A model generated the notes under the pieces. The model was not told the origin of the DNA, made no database searches, and saw only the letters and a program-made list of their open reading frames with translations. From Oscillospiraceae bacterium (GTDB lineage Bacteria; Bacillota; Clostridia; Oscillospirales; Oscillospiraceae), in contig JAISJH010000048.1 in assembly GCA_031261635.1 (NCBI GenBank), positions 1 through 56,255 of the forward strand: a stretch of DNA of 56,255 bases, read 5' to 3'. The number at the start of each line of letters is the position of its first letter. Position 1 is the first letter of the stretch. This document shows positions 1 through 7,687 of this stretch, in pieces. The translations under genes were made by a program, and so were the position numbers.

Positions 1-14
1 GCACGGCGCGGGGA

Positions 15-40
15 GGGCGGGTTTGAAACCCGCCCCTACG
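15..40. repeat. Family B hairpin repeat (single)
   Basis: Palindrome GGGCGGGTTTGAAACCCGCC followed by CCTACG. The same unit recurs near 2971, 9441, 18108, 36728, 39636 and 43612. It is followed by a stretch related to the ACAGTTAACAGTGAACAAAT simple repeat up to the ribF stop. Confidence 0.85.
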
Positions 41-74
41 TGTTGTTTTGTTATTTGTTCACTGTTAACTGTTT

Positions 75-977
75 TTATTTCCCCTCGTAGTCCATATTGC
101 GTACCGTTTCAATGTCTACCGCTATTTGGGCTTTTAGCGCGGGGATATCATCGAATTTCAGTTCCTCGCGTATGAACTCGGCGAACTCCAGTGTTACGAG
201 TTTGCCGTAAACCATTTGGTCGAAGTCGAGTATATATGTCTCCACGCTCACGGTCTCGGAGCTTGATACCGTCGGGCGTTTGCCTATGTTTGTCACGCCC
301 CTGTGCGATACTCCGTCAATGTGAATTTCAGTTGCGTATACCCCGAATTTAGGGATTATCACGCCCTTCGGAAAGAGCATATTTATAGTAGGCGTGCCGA
401 TAGTCCGCCCCAGCGCGAAGCCGAAGCGCACAACGTCCGTAAGTCTGTGCCTGTGACCTAAAAAGCGGTTTGCCCGGGCAATATCGCCCTCCAGGAGAAG
501 CTGACGGATATAGGTAGAGCTTACCGTTATACCGTCGATAGCGACGGGGGGGACGATATCGCAGACGAGCTTCGGCTCCTGCATAAAGCACCAGTTGCGA
601 AGTTTCCGTGCCGTCCCCTCGGCTTTGTAGCCAAACGTGAAGTCGTAGCCAACGATAAAATGCACCGCGCCGAAGTCGCGCACGAGCCACTCCGCGAAAT
701 CAGTCCAGTGCATACGCCGGAGCGTTTCGTCAAAACGCAGCGCAATGAGGTTTTCGATACCGTACAGCTCGCGCACTAAGTCAGCGCGCTCCTCCGGCGA
801 GGTTATGAGCGGGATTTGCTCTATACCCGTAAGCTCGTCCGGGTGCGAATCGAACGTGAGCATAGCGGGCTGCGCTCCCAGTTCCTCCGCCAGTTTTACG
901 GTTCTCGAAAGCAGTTTCGAGTGTCCCAGATGTATTCCGTCAAAGAAGCCGAGCGCGATAACGGTTTTTTTGGACAT
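75..977 (-). CDS. ribF: Bifunctional riboflavin kinase / FMN adenylyltransferase
   Basis: Converts riboflavin to FMN and then FAD in the cytosol. At 300 aa it has normal family length. The N-terminal nucleotidyltransferase domain shows GFFDGIHLGH at residues 10-19 and SSTYIR at 153-158. The C-terminal kinase domain shows GTPTIN at 194-199 and a VETYILDF stretch carrying the expected acidic residue. An AAGGAG ribosome binding site lies about 11 nt before the ATG. It is the last gene of a minus-strand run nif3-like, truB, ribF; truB-ribF adjacency is common in Firmicutes. Both domains look complete, so the assignment is firm. Confidence 0.96.
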   Translation of the reverse strand: MSKKTVIALGFFDGIHLGHSKLLSRTVKLAEELGAQPAMLTFDSHPDELTGIEQIPLITSPEERADLVRELYGIENLIALRFDETLRRMHWTDFAEWLVRDFGAVHFIVGYDFTFGYKAEGTARKLRNWCFMQEPKLVCDIVPPVAIDGITVSSTYIRQLLLEGDIARANRFLGHRHRLTDVVRFGFALGRTIGTPTINMLFPKGVIIPKFGVYATEIHIDGVSHRGVTNIGKRPTVSSSETVSVETYILDFDQMVYGKLVTLEFAEFIREELKFDDIPALKAQIAVDIETVRNMDYEGK

Positions 978-1065
978 TTACAGTGTTCTCCTTCGCCGCC
1001 TAAATAGTTTGTTGTCACAGGGCTTATCAGTATGCGTTAACGCTTACTTTTCCGCATTTTGACAA

Positions 1066-1749
1066 TTATATACTATTATGAAGCAAAGTGCAATAGCTAT
1101 TTTCATTTACATCAGAAATAATTTCCTCTAACGTGTAACTGTCCTCTAAGGTATAGATACCGCTGCGGGTACGCACCAGTGAGGACATAAGTCCTCCGAC
1201 GCGCAGTTTCGCGCCTATATCGTGGCAGAGCGAGCGGATATAGGTTCCTTTCGTGCAGTCTATTTCTAAAACGGCATTCGTGCCGTCAAAAGATTTGAGC
1301 TCCAGTTTTTTTATCGTGACGTTGCGCGGCTTTATTTCTACCGTTTCGCCTTTCCTCGCGTATTTGTAGAGCGGCTTCCCCGCGACCTTGATTGCGCTAT
1401 AAATCGGCGGGAGCTGGCTAATCTCGCCGCGAAAGGCTTCGAGTACGCTTTCAAGCTCCTCACGCGTTACGTTTACCTCTACCGCTTCCGATATTTCCCC
1501 GGTAATATCGTAGGTATTGCTTGATACGCCGAGTTTTAATCCGGCGGTATAGCTTTTGTCGTTGGCTTCAAGTAACTGCGCCTGCTTGGTGGCGCGTCCG
1601 ACCATAACGACCAGCACTCCCGTAGCCAAAGGGTCAAGCGTTCCCGCGTGTCCTATGCGCTTAGTGTGAAGCACCCCGCGAAGTTTAGCAACAACATCGT
1701 GAGAAGTCCAGGTCTGCGGCTTGTTGACGATTATAATTCCCTCGTTCAT
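1066..1749 (-). CDS. truB: tRNA pseudouridine(55) synthase TruB, short form
   Basis: Makes pseudouridine 55 in the T-loop of tRNAs. The hallmark GHAGTLDPLATGVL contains the catalytic Asp39; the start MNEGIIIVNKP and the later TKGTYIRSLCHDIG and LVRTRSG stretches are typical. The start at 1749 is preferred over a longer frame to 1833, because the extra 28 residues are encoded by intergenic repeat sequence and match nothing in the family. The product is 227 aa, against roughly 290-310 in most bacteria. The catalytic domain looks whole but the C-terminal PUA-like domain is missing, with the frame ending about 30 residues after the LVRTRSG motif. Upstream of ribF. Confidence 0.94.
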   Translation of the reverse strand: MNEGIIIVNKPQTWTSHDVVAKLRGVLHTKRIGHAGTLDPLATGVLVVMVGRATKQAQLLEANDKSYTAGLKLGVSSNTYDITGEISEAVEVNVTREELESVLEAFRGEISQLPPIYSAIKVAGKPLYKYARKGETVEIKPRNVTIKKLELKSFDGTNAVLEIDCTKGTYIRSLCHDIGAKLRVGGLMSSLVRTRSGIYTLEDSYTLEEIISDVNENSYCTLLHNSI

Positions 1750-1879
1750 TGTGTTTATCTGTGTTCCTTTTCCTGTGTTGTAATTACATAGCGAAACCGG
1801 GGACGGGGACGCGCAAACGCAACCCCCGTCCAAACCCCCGCTATTTGATATTTGATATTTGATAACTGTTATTTTTTAA
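1750..1879. repeat. Intergenic repeat with family D right end
   Basis: GC-rich CCCCCGTCC stretch followed by TGATATTTGATATTTGATAA at about 1848-1867, the inverted copy of the AACAGTTATCAAATATCA motif. An AT-rich palindrome (TTTTTTAATTAACAATTAAAAAA) spans about 1869-1891 and may serve as a hairpin at the end of the nif3-like gene. Confidence 0.6.
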
Positions 1880-2644
1880 TTAACAATTAAAAAATAACTC
1901 CGGCTGCTCGTGCGTTTCGCTTATTGTCAGCTCGGCGGTCGGGTTGGCCTCCGCTATCCAGTCGCGTAGTACCGGGATTACCACGTTTTCCGTCGGAAAA
2001 TGTCCCGCGTCGATGAGGTTAATCTCCGCGCGTTTTGCCTCGAGGAAAGTGTCGTATTTTATATCAGAAGTTAAAAACGTATCAGCGTTAGCGGCAATCA
2101 CGGCGTCGAGCATTGACCCGCCGCTACCACCGCAGACCGCTATATGGTCAACGAGCCTGTGAGCGTTATAGTAACGTAAACCGTTACAGTTGAGAATTTT
2201 CTTGACAAGCGGTAGGAAGTCAAGCGTAGACAGCGCAATCGGCAAGTCGCCAATGCGGGCGATGTTGCTGTCCTCAAACGTTTTCGCGCCCTGAATACCG
2301 AGCAGCCGCGCAAGCTCCGTATTGACCCCGCCCTCCGCCGCGTCGAGGTTTGTGTGCATACAGATAGCCGATATGCCGTATTGTAGCAGCCGCATAACGT
2401 TTGCGCCCTTATCGTTAGTAACGGACTTCAGCCCCTCGCGTATAACGGGGTGGTGCGATACGATAAGCTCCGCGCCAAGCGTCCGCGCCTCGTCAATAAC
2501 CCAGGGCGTTATATCAAGCGCGAGCAGGATTTTGCTTACTTCGGCGCCGGCATCGCCGACAAGGTGTCCCACATTGTCATATTCAAGTTTAGCCTCCGGC
2601 GGAGCCTTTTCCGCGAGAAGCGTGTAAATGTCCTTAACAGTCAT
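1880..2644 (-). CDS. Nif3-like dinuclear metal centre protein (YqfO/GTP cyclohydrolase I type 2 family)
   Basis: Member of the NIF3 family, widely annotated as Nif3-like dinuclear metal centre hexameric protein; the true cellular function is unsettled. Visible hallmarks are YDNVGHLVGD near the N-terminus, the metal-binding SHHPVI, HTNLDAAEGGVN in the middle and DAGHFPTE near the C-terminus. At 254 aa it is the short form, without the central CutA-like insert of B. subtilis YqfO. An AGGAGGATAC ribosome binding site precedes the ATG at 2644. In many Clostridia this gene sits beside sigA or a tRNA methyltransferase; here it lies between rsmI and truB. The family call is firm, the function is not. 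Confidence 0.9.
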   Translation of the reverse strand: MTVKDIYTLLAEKAPPEAKLEYDNVGHLVGDAGAEVSKILLALDITPWVIDEARTLGAELIVSHHPVIREGLKSVTNDKGANVMRLLQYGISAICMHTNLDAAEGGVNTELARLLGIQGAKTFEDSNIARIGDLPIALSTLDFLPLVKKILNCNGLRYYNAHRLVDHIAVCGGSGGSMLDAVIAANADTFLTSDIKYDTFLEAKRAEINLIDAGHFPTENVVIPVLRDWIAEANPTAELTISETHEQPELFFNC

Positions 2645-3031
2645 AAAGTATCCTCCTTTTTACTGCCGTTTTTTACTGCCGCATTTCAATGGTTCGATTG
2701 TATTGCTTGGTAGCCCGGAACGTTTCTGTTGATGGAAAGAATAGGCTTGTGTGGCGGGTTGTGGTATTTACATACAAAACGCGAAAAACTAAAAAGTCCG
2801 TCATTGCGAAGCACCGGTACGCCCGCGATACGTAGGGCGTTACAGGTGCGAAGCAATCCAGTAGTAGAAACCCCAGATACGTATGTCACGCTCCCGGCAC
2901 TGGATTGCCGCGCCGGTTTCATTCCTACATATCGCAAGCTTACCGCGGCTCGCAATGACGGGGCTTTAGGGCGGGCGGGTTTGAAACCCGCCCCTACGAG
3001 CCGCAATGCGTATTTGACACTCCCGGAAATT
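2645..3031. repeat. Intergenic repeats: family A element 2798-2961 plus family B hairpin 2971-2998
   Basis: No gene is seen here. A 164-bp element runs from CCGTCATTGCGAAGC (2798) to GCTCGCAATGACGG (2960), giving terminal inverted repeats. Inside it are GCAATCCAGT and, inverted, ACTGGATTGC. A GGGCGGGTTTGAAACCCGCC hairpin follows at about 2971-2998. No transposase is present, so the element resembles a MITE. Confidence 0.88.
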
Positions 3032-3826
3032 TTATTCCCGCCGCCGCTTCTTTTTGTAGCTTGACACAGGGCGCGTATCGTCGTCCGACGGCTCTGTTAT
3101 AGGTTTAACGCTGTCGCGGGCTAGTACCATAACATATTCGCCCTTTGCGAAATTCGGGTTTGAGGAGAGTTCCTCTAAAACCTCGGCGGTTGTGCCGCGA
3201 TATATCCGCTCGTGGGCTTTTGTAAGGTCGTTGCACAGGCAGAGGCGGCTGCCCGGAATTTCCTCCGCGCAGACGCGTACCGTTTCGAGTATCCTGTGCG
3301 GAGCCTCGTAGAAAACGGTGACCGGGCTTGGTTCCGAGAGGGTGTCTGAAATAACACGCCTTAGTTTGCCCTCGGTGCGCGGTAAAAAACCTCTGAAAGT
3401 GAAGCTGACAATATTAAACCCCGATATTGAGAGCGCGGCGATTAGCGCCGAAGCTCCGGGGATTGGCGTTACCGCTATACCGTTTTCCGCGCAGGCTTTA
3501 ACGAGCAGGTAACCGGGGTCGGAAACGCAGGGCGTCCCCGCGTCGGTAATGAGGGCGACGTCCCCGCCGCTTTGAAGCTGCGCGATAACGCCCCCGACGG
3601 CGGCCTGCTCGTTAAACTTGTGATAGCTCCGCAGCGGGGCGTTTATCCCGTATTCGCGGAGCAGGGGGAAGCTCGTGCGCGTATCTTCACAGAGAATCAG
3701 CGACACGGCTTGCAAGGCCGCGACCGCTCTCGGTGAAAGGTCTGCCGGGTTGCCTATTGGGGTTGCTATTACGTAAAGCACAGCGGCTACTCGGTTTCTT
3801 TGAGCTGCTGCAAGCAATCGGGACAT
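3032..3826 (-). CDS. rsmI: 16S rRNA (cytidine(1402)-2'-O)-methyltransferase
   Basis: SAM-dependent tetrapyrrole-methylase-fold enzyme that 2'-O-methylates C1402 in the 16S rRNA decoding centre. Visible hallmarks are LYVIATPIGNPADLS, CEDTRTS, DAGTPCVSDPG, PIPGASALI and FYEAPHRI. The C-terminus ends in a basic KKKRRRE. The start is uncertain: the ATG at 3826 overlaps the abrB-like gene by 40 nt and has only a weak ribosome binding site. A GTG at 3781 would begin 6 nt after the abrB-like stop codon and gives the usual family N-terminus VLYVIATPIGN. B. subtilis also has abrB next to rsmI (yabC). Confidence 0.95.
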   Translation of the reverse strand: MSRLLAAAQRNRVAAVLYVIATPIGNPADLSPRAVAALQAVSLILCEDTRTSFPLLREYGINAPLRSYHKFNEQAAVGGVIAQLQSGGDVALITDAGTPCVSDPGYLLVKACAENGIAVTPIPGASALIAALSISGFNIVSFTFRGFLPRTEGKLRRVISDTLSEPSPVTVFYEAPHRILETVRVCAEEIPGSRLCLCNDLTKAHERIYRGTTAEVLEELSSNPNFAKGEYVMVLARDSVKPITEPSDDDTRPVSSYKKKRRRE

Positions 3827-4032
3827 ATGTTCTTACCGCTGAAACGTATAAGTTCGTCAGCGGCACCGCAAAAGGTGCAGGCCGAGTGGTACTTTTGCAG
3901 AATGATTTTGTCTCCCTCCGTAAATATTTCGACAGAGTCGCGCGGGTCGATGTCGAAAGTCTTGCGAAGCTCGATTGGGATAACGATGCGTCCCAGATTG
4001 TCCATTTGCCGAACGATGCCAAGTGATTTCAT
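3787..4032 (-). CDS. AbrB/SpoVT-type transition-state regulator with zinc-binding tail
   Basis: Swapped-hairpin AbrB DNA-binding domain: MKSLGIVRQMDNLGRIVIP, then ELRKTFDIDPRDSVEIF and IILQKY, very close to B. subtilis AbrB over residues 1-50. The C-terminus replaces the AbrB multimerisation tail with CTFC...CPDC, likely a small zinc knuckle, as in several clostridial homologues. The start at 4032 is set by a strong GGAGGAG ribosome binding site; an upstream in-frame ATG at 4077 lies in the -10/leader region. Length is 81 aa. In B. subtilis, AbrB represses post-exponential genes and is itself repressed by Spo0A~P; a similar role here is inference. Confidence 0.92.
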   Translation of the reverse strand: MKSLGIVRQMDNLGRIVIPIELRKTFDIDPRDSVEIFTEGDKIILQKYHSACTFCGAADELIRFSGKNICPDCLQQLKETE

Positions 4033-4065
4033 CACTAAAACTCCTCCATAAAAGATGTTACTTAT

Positions 4066-4094
4066 ACTATAGCACAATTATCCAAAAAATGCAA
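4066..4094 (-). promoter_or_regulatory. Sigma-A promoter of the abrB-like gene
   Basis: Minus strand: TTGCAT (4094-4089), 17-bp spacer, TATAGT (4071-4066), then a GGAGGAG ribosome binding site before the ATG at 4032. Confidence 0.75.
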
Positions 4095-4096
4095 GC

Positions 4097-4124
4097 ACTT
4101 TTTACTAAACTCTACGTAAAAAGT
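4097..4124. promoter_or_regulatory. Inverted repeat just upstream of the abrB-like promoter
   Basis: ACTTTTTAC (4097-4105) and GTAAAAAGT (4116-4124) form perfect 9-bp arms separated by 10 bp, immediately upstream of the -35 box. Operator is an inference; a hairpin with no transcript function is the alternative. Confidence 0.45.
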
Positions 4125-4222
4125 AAAGTTTTTTGTTTGAACTATGCTTTAGGGTTCGGAAAAGCGCGAATTTATACAGGTTATTGTAGAACGATGTTGT
4201 GGCTTCCCGATTGTAATAACTC

Positions 4223-4251
4223 TTGACTTTGGCTTGATGAAATGTTATACT
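4223..4251 (+). promoter_or_regulatory. Sigma-A promoter of the hexapeptide-repeat gene at 4273
   Basis: TTGACT (4223-4228), 17-bp spacer, TATACT (4246-4251). A ribosome binding site AGAGGTG at about 4258 precedes the ATG at 4273. Confidence 0.85.
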
Positions 4252-4272
4252 ACGCTTAGAGGTGATTGACTT

Positions 4273-4905
4273 ATGAATTTATATATCTCCGATTTGAGCG
4301 CGTTTCCTCCTGATATCAAGGTCGAGGGTATTGACGCTCTTGATTACTGGGAGTTGCTGTCAATTATTAAGGATAGCTTAAATCACGATACTATCTATAG
4401 CGAAATTCCCGCCGGGGTTTCCATTAAGGGGCCGGTTTACATAGGGCGCGGCGTGGAACTTTCGCCGGGCGCGTATATTCGCCCCTACAGCGTTATCTGT
4501 GATAACTGCGTTATCGGTCACGGGAGCGAAATCAAGGCCGCCGTGCTGTTTCCGGGCGCTAAAGTCGGCTCGCTGTGCTTTGTCGGCGACAGCGTTTTGG
4601 GGCGCGGAGCGCGGGTTGGTTCGGGGAGCATTACGGCAAACCGCCGCTTTGACCAGGGGAACGTGGTAATTCACGGAATTTCTAAGGCTGAAAACATCAA
4701 CAGCGGACGCGATTACCTGGGCGCGTTATTAGGCGACTACGCCCGCCTGGGCGCGAATTGCACGACCCTCCCGGGGACGCGTATCGGAAGCTATACCTGG
4801 GTGTATCCCGCTACAAAGGTCAGCGGACTGATACCGGGCGGGAAACACGTGTTTACACAAAGCGAACTTGTAATGCGCGACGGCGAAGCCATTGAACTTA
4901 AATAA
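4273..4905 (+). CDS. Left-handed beta-helix (hexapeptide repeat) protein, GlmU C-terminal-like
   Basis: A 210-aa protein with a short alpha/beta N-terminus (residues 1-45) followed by hexapeptide coils such as IPAGVSIKGPVYIGRGVELSPGAYIRPYSVI-type repeats (about 47-135). It then shows SGSITANRRFDQGNVVI and LGANCTTLPGTRIGSYTWV. It resembles the acetyltransferase half of GlmU/NDP-sugar nucleotidyltransferases, but no nucleotidyltransferase domain is attached. The substrate is unknown; acyl or sugar-phosphate transfer is inferred from the fold. It has its own promoter and is followed by a family A repeat, so it is probably monocistronic. Confidence 0.85.
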   Translation: MNLYISDLSAFPPDIKVEGIDALDYWELLSIIKDSLNHDTIYSEIPAGVSIKGPVYIGRGVELSPGAYIRPYSVICDNCVIGHGSEIKAAVLFPGAKVGSLCFVGDSVLGRGARVGSGSITANRRFDQGNVVIHGISKAENINSGRDYLGALLGDYARLGANCTTLPGTRIGSYTWVYPATKVSGLIPGGKHVFTQSELVMRDGEAIELK

Positions 4906-4940
4906 GTATCTGTAGTCAAAACTTGAAAAACTCAAATATT

Positions 4941-5099
4941 CGTCATTGCGAGCGCAGGAAAACTTAACATACAACCGGGCTTAGGCGCGAAGCAATCCAG
5001 TAGTAACAGCTAAAGAAACGTATTTGACGCTCCCGGCACTGGATTGCTTCGCCGATTTCAATAGTACGTATCGCAAGCTTTCCGCGGCTCGCAATGACG
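4941..5099. repeat. Family A palindromic element
   Basis: About 159 bp, from CGTCATTGCGAGC to GCTCGCAATGACG, with internal AGCAATCCAGT and ACTGGATTGCTTCGCC in inverted orientation. It fills the gap between the two beta-helix genes. Confidence 0.88.
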
Positions 5100-5157
5100 A
5101 ACTCTTGAATCTTTACCTTTTTCAATACACATAATAAAATCTTAATAAGGAGACAAT

Positions 5158-5940
5158 ATGAAACCGGAACACGTTATACCATATCTGCTTACTACCTATC
5201 AGAACGGCAGGGAAGCGGTGGAACTTACCGCTGACGAAATCAAGACTGCCGAGTTAAACCCGGAACGCCAGTACGTTATTATTGACGGAGGCGAGTTCTG
5301 GGTTGCCGAGGCTAAACTTCAAGCGCTCGGCTTCGTGAAATTCCGCGATTATTTTAATAAGAACGAGTATATGGGCTGGGGGCTAACGGAGGACTGGAAA
5401 TTCGGCGATGCCCTTATCGGGCGTTGCAGTTTTTATTCGTCGCCGCAGTTCGCCTTTGCCGCGGGACTGTTTTTCAGCAGGGTAGGGAGGTATACGTCTA
5501 TTAACGATAATGTTTACTTCCACCATAACCACCCCTTGAATATGCTCGGCACAGGGCGTTTTCAGACGCTTTTAAGCCCCGATAATCAGGCTAAATACTG
5601 GCAGCTGACTAAGACAGACGAGGCTTCGCCGAACCCCGGTGAAAAAATTGAAATCGGCAACGATGTCTGGATAGGCGCAAACGCTTTTATCAACGTATCG
5701 AAATGCCGCGTCATAGGCGACGGTGCGATTATCGCGGCGGGCGCGATTGTCAACAGCGACGTGCCGCCGTATGCGGTTATGGCGGGCGTTCCGGCTAAGG
5801 TTAAGAAATACCGCTTCACGCCGGAACAAATCGAAACGCTTCTCCGCGAAAAGTGGTGGGACTGGGACGTAGAACGCTTAAACGCGGAGGCTGACCTTAT
5901 TATGAACCCCGCGTTGTTCTTTGAAAAATATGGAAAGTAA
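5158..5940 (+). CDS. CatB-related O-acetyltransferase (xenobiotic acetyltransferase family)
   Basis: 260 aa. Residues 1-85 form an N-terminal extension; residues from about 88 carry the xenobiotic-acetyltransferase beta helix with FSRVGRYTSINDNV, FHHNHPLNML (candidate catalytic His) and IGNDVWIGANAFI. The coils end in GDGAIIAAGAIV and the C-terminal VPPYAVMAGVPAKVKKYRF cap, typical of CatB/Vat-like enzymes. The C-terminal EKWWDWD stretch is also characteristic. A strong AAGGAGA ribosome binding site sits 7 nt before the ATG. The acceptor is unknown; family members acetylate cell-surface sugars, and some inactivate antibiotics. The next gene starts inside its last codons, so the two are probably co-translated. 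Confidence 0.9.
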   Translation: MKPEHVIPYLLTTYQNGREAVELTADEIKTAELNPERQYVIIDGGEFWVAEAKLQALGFVKFRDYFNKNEYMGWGLTEDWKFGDALIGRCSFYSSPQFAFAAGLFFSRVGRYTSINDNVYFHHNHPLNMLGTGRFQTLLSPDNQAKYWQLTKTDEASPNPGEKIEIGNDVWIGANAFINVSKCRVIGDGAIIAAGAIVNSDVPPYAVMAGVPAKVKKYRFTPEQIETLLREKWWDWDVERLNAEADLIMNPALFFEKYGK

Positions 5941-6748
5941 GACGCGCTACCTGCCGCATACCGGGGTTGACCCTACGGGTTTGAGAACCGTTTATATTTG
6001 TCTGCTGATTTTTTTAAGCTGTGCGTTCGGTTTGTTTATACGCGCGGATAATAGGCTTCGCGCCGAGCTTTTTGACAGGCTGAACAGCGGCGTTGAAGAA
6101 GTTTTTAACCAAAACGGCGTTTCAACGCGAACCGCGTTGTTGCCGGAACTACTGCCGAGGGGAACGGTTTTTACGCGCAACCGCGACGCTGAAACCGCGC
6201 TCGCGGCGCGGCTTATAGGCGCGTCGGAAGCGGTGGACGTAGGCGGCGGCATACTGCGAAGCGAAAACAGTGTCGGAACGGTTGAAACCCGCTCAGACGG
6301 CGCGTTTGAGATTAGTTTGCCGCACTATAACTCCGGCGGTCAGCGCTCGTTGCTTGACTGCGCCGAGGAACTGCTTGACGATATGGGCTTTGTATCGGAC
6401 GTTAACGGACTGAACGCGAAGTACGCGGAGACTGACGGGCGGACGCTTAGTTTCGCCGTCCGCCTGAACGATTTGCCGATATTTAACCTGGGGATAATAT
6501 TTGACTTCGGGGTTCGTGAGGGCGTCCGTATAACGGGGAGCTATCCGCTGGGCTACAGTTCACCGGGTTCGGCGGCGCTGTATCCTAATTCTCAAACCGC
6601 GCTGATGACCTTTCTGCGGAACATTGAAGCCGGCGGCGCGCTTGTACGCGAACTGCGCGAACTGCGCGGAGGTTTTAATTACGCCGACAGCACTTTAACT
6701 CCCGCCTGGGAAGTTGTGGCTGATACGATTAGCGTTGTAATAAGCTAG
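5930..6748 (+). CDS. Membrane-anchored protein of unknown function
   Basis: No family is recognised. The 272-aa frame has one hydrophobic segment (about residues 18-38, VYICLLIFLSCAFGLFI) followed by a roughly 230-residue, probably extracytoplasmic domain rich in Leu, Gly and Arg. The N-terminus is cytoplasmic under the positive-inside rule. The ATG at 5930 overlaps the preceding acetyltransferase stop by 11 nt and has no ribosome binding site, so translation is probably coupled; a TTG at 5921 is the alternative start. It runs towards the convergent ABC ATPase gene, 26 bp away. The pairing suggests a role linked to the acetyltransferase, but nothing in the sequence states it. Confidence 0.75.
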   Translation: MESKTRYLPHTGVDPTGLRTVYICLLIFLSCAFGLFIRADNRLRAELFDRLNSGVEEVFNQNGVSTRTALLPELLPRGTVFTRNRDAETALAARLIGASEAVDVGGGILRSENSVGTVETRSDGAFEISLPHYNSGGQRSLLDCAEELLDDMGFVSDVNGLNAKYAETDGRTLSFAVRLNDLPIFNLGIIFDFGVREGVRITGSYPLGYSSPGSAALYPNSQTALMTFLRNIEAGGALVRELRELRGGFNYADSTLTPAWEVVADTISVVIS

Positions 6749-6774
6749 CAAAGCTCGGGTTTTTCATACCGCCC

Positions 6775-7515
6775 TTATGTGTGCCTGTAGCGTTTTAACT
6801 GCTTTAGGTCTATGTCGTAGAGTTCGCCTATCAGTTCATCAGTTAAAATATCACTTTTACCCAAGGCGCGTACCGCGCCGCCTTTTAGCGCAAGCACCCT
6901 GTCGGCGAACAGCATAGCCTGGTCGGGGTTATGGGTGCTTTGGATTACCGTGTAGCCCGCGCCCGCGAGTTCCTTTGCCTGTGCCAGTACGCGGAGCTGG
7001 TTGCCGTAATCGAGGTTTGAGGTTGGCTCGTCGAGTACGAGTATATCGGCCTGTTGCGCTAAGGCTCGCGCTATAAGCGTCAGCTGACGTTCGCCGCCGC
7101 TTATTTCGAGGTAGCCCCGATTTTTCAGTTGCAGTATACCGACACGCTCGAGAGCCGCGCTCACGAGCTTTATTTGTTCCGCGCCGGGGCTTGATAAGCC
7201 TCCGACCTGCGCCGTAGTTCCCATTAGTGCCATATCGAATACGCTGTAGTTAAACGTCGGAGCGTGTGACTGCGGTACGTAGGCGAGTTTACGCGCCAAA
7301 TCTGACGGGCGAATATCGCAGACGCGCTCGCCGTCAAGGAAAACCTCCCCCGCCTGCGGCTTTGATAAGCCGAGGATACAGCGAAACAGCGTGCTTTTGC
7401 CAACGCCGTTAGGCCCGAGAACGGCAAGCAGTTCCCCGCGCTCCGCCGTAAAGCTAACGTCGCGAAGCACCCGCGCCTTGCCGTATGAAAATGAGAGCTT
7501 GTTGACTGTTATCAT
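6775..7515 (-). CDS. ABC transporter ATP-binding protein, FecE/BtuD type
   Basis: 246-aa ATPase of the iron-siderophore/cobalamin/heme importer class. Walker A is GPNGVGKST, the Q-loop is YVPQSHAPTFNYSV, the signature is ISGGERQLTLIARAL and Walker B is ILVLDEPTSNLD; the switch His lies in QSTHNPDQA. It serves the FecCD permease encoded upstream on the same strand, from which it is separated by a 100-bp repeat. No substrate-binding protein is encoded nearby. The substrate cannot be named from the ATPase. Confidence 0.93.
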   Translation of the reverse strand: MITVNKLSFSYGKARVLRDVSFTAERGELLAVLGPNGVGKSTLFRCILGLSKPQAGEVFLDGERVCDIRPSDLARKLAYVPQSHAPTFNYSVFDMALMGTTAQVGGLSSPGAEQIKLVSAALERVGILQLKNRGYLEISGGERQLTLIARALAQQADILVLDEPTSNLDYGNQLRVLAQAKELAGAGYTVIQSTHNPDQAMLFADRVLALKGGAVRALGKSDILTDELIGELYDIDLKQLKRYRHT

Positions 7516-7564
7516 TCAAGACGCTCCTTGTATTTTGGGGTGGTAAATGTGCGGCGCACGCTCC

Positions 7565-7664
7565 TGTAGGGGGCGATGCCCACATCGCCCCAAGAATTGC
7601 ACAAACGCAAATAATACGTAGAATGGCAAAATCCGGCGGGACGATGTGGGCATCGTCCCCTACA
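7565..7664. repeat. Family B paired-hairpin element
   Basis: 100-bp element from TGTAGG to CCTACA. Its two arms each contain a hairpin: GGGCGATGCCCACATCGCCC and GGGACGATGTGGGCATCGTC. It lies inside the operon between the FecCD permease and its ATPase. Confidence 0.85.
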
Positions 7665-7687
7665 GAGCCGCAACGTAAATTCGCGTT

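Noticed and set aside
1750-1833. N-terminal extension of truB (MDGGCVCASPSPVS...)
   Set aside because: It is translated intergenic repeat; the TruB N-terminus is at residue 29 of the longer frame.
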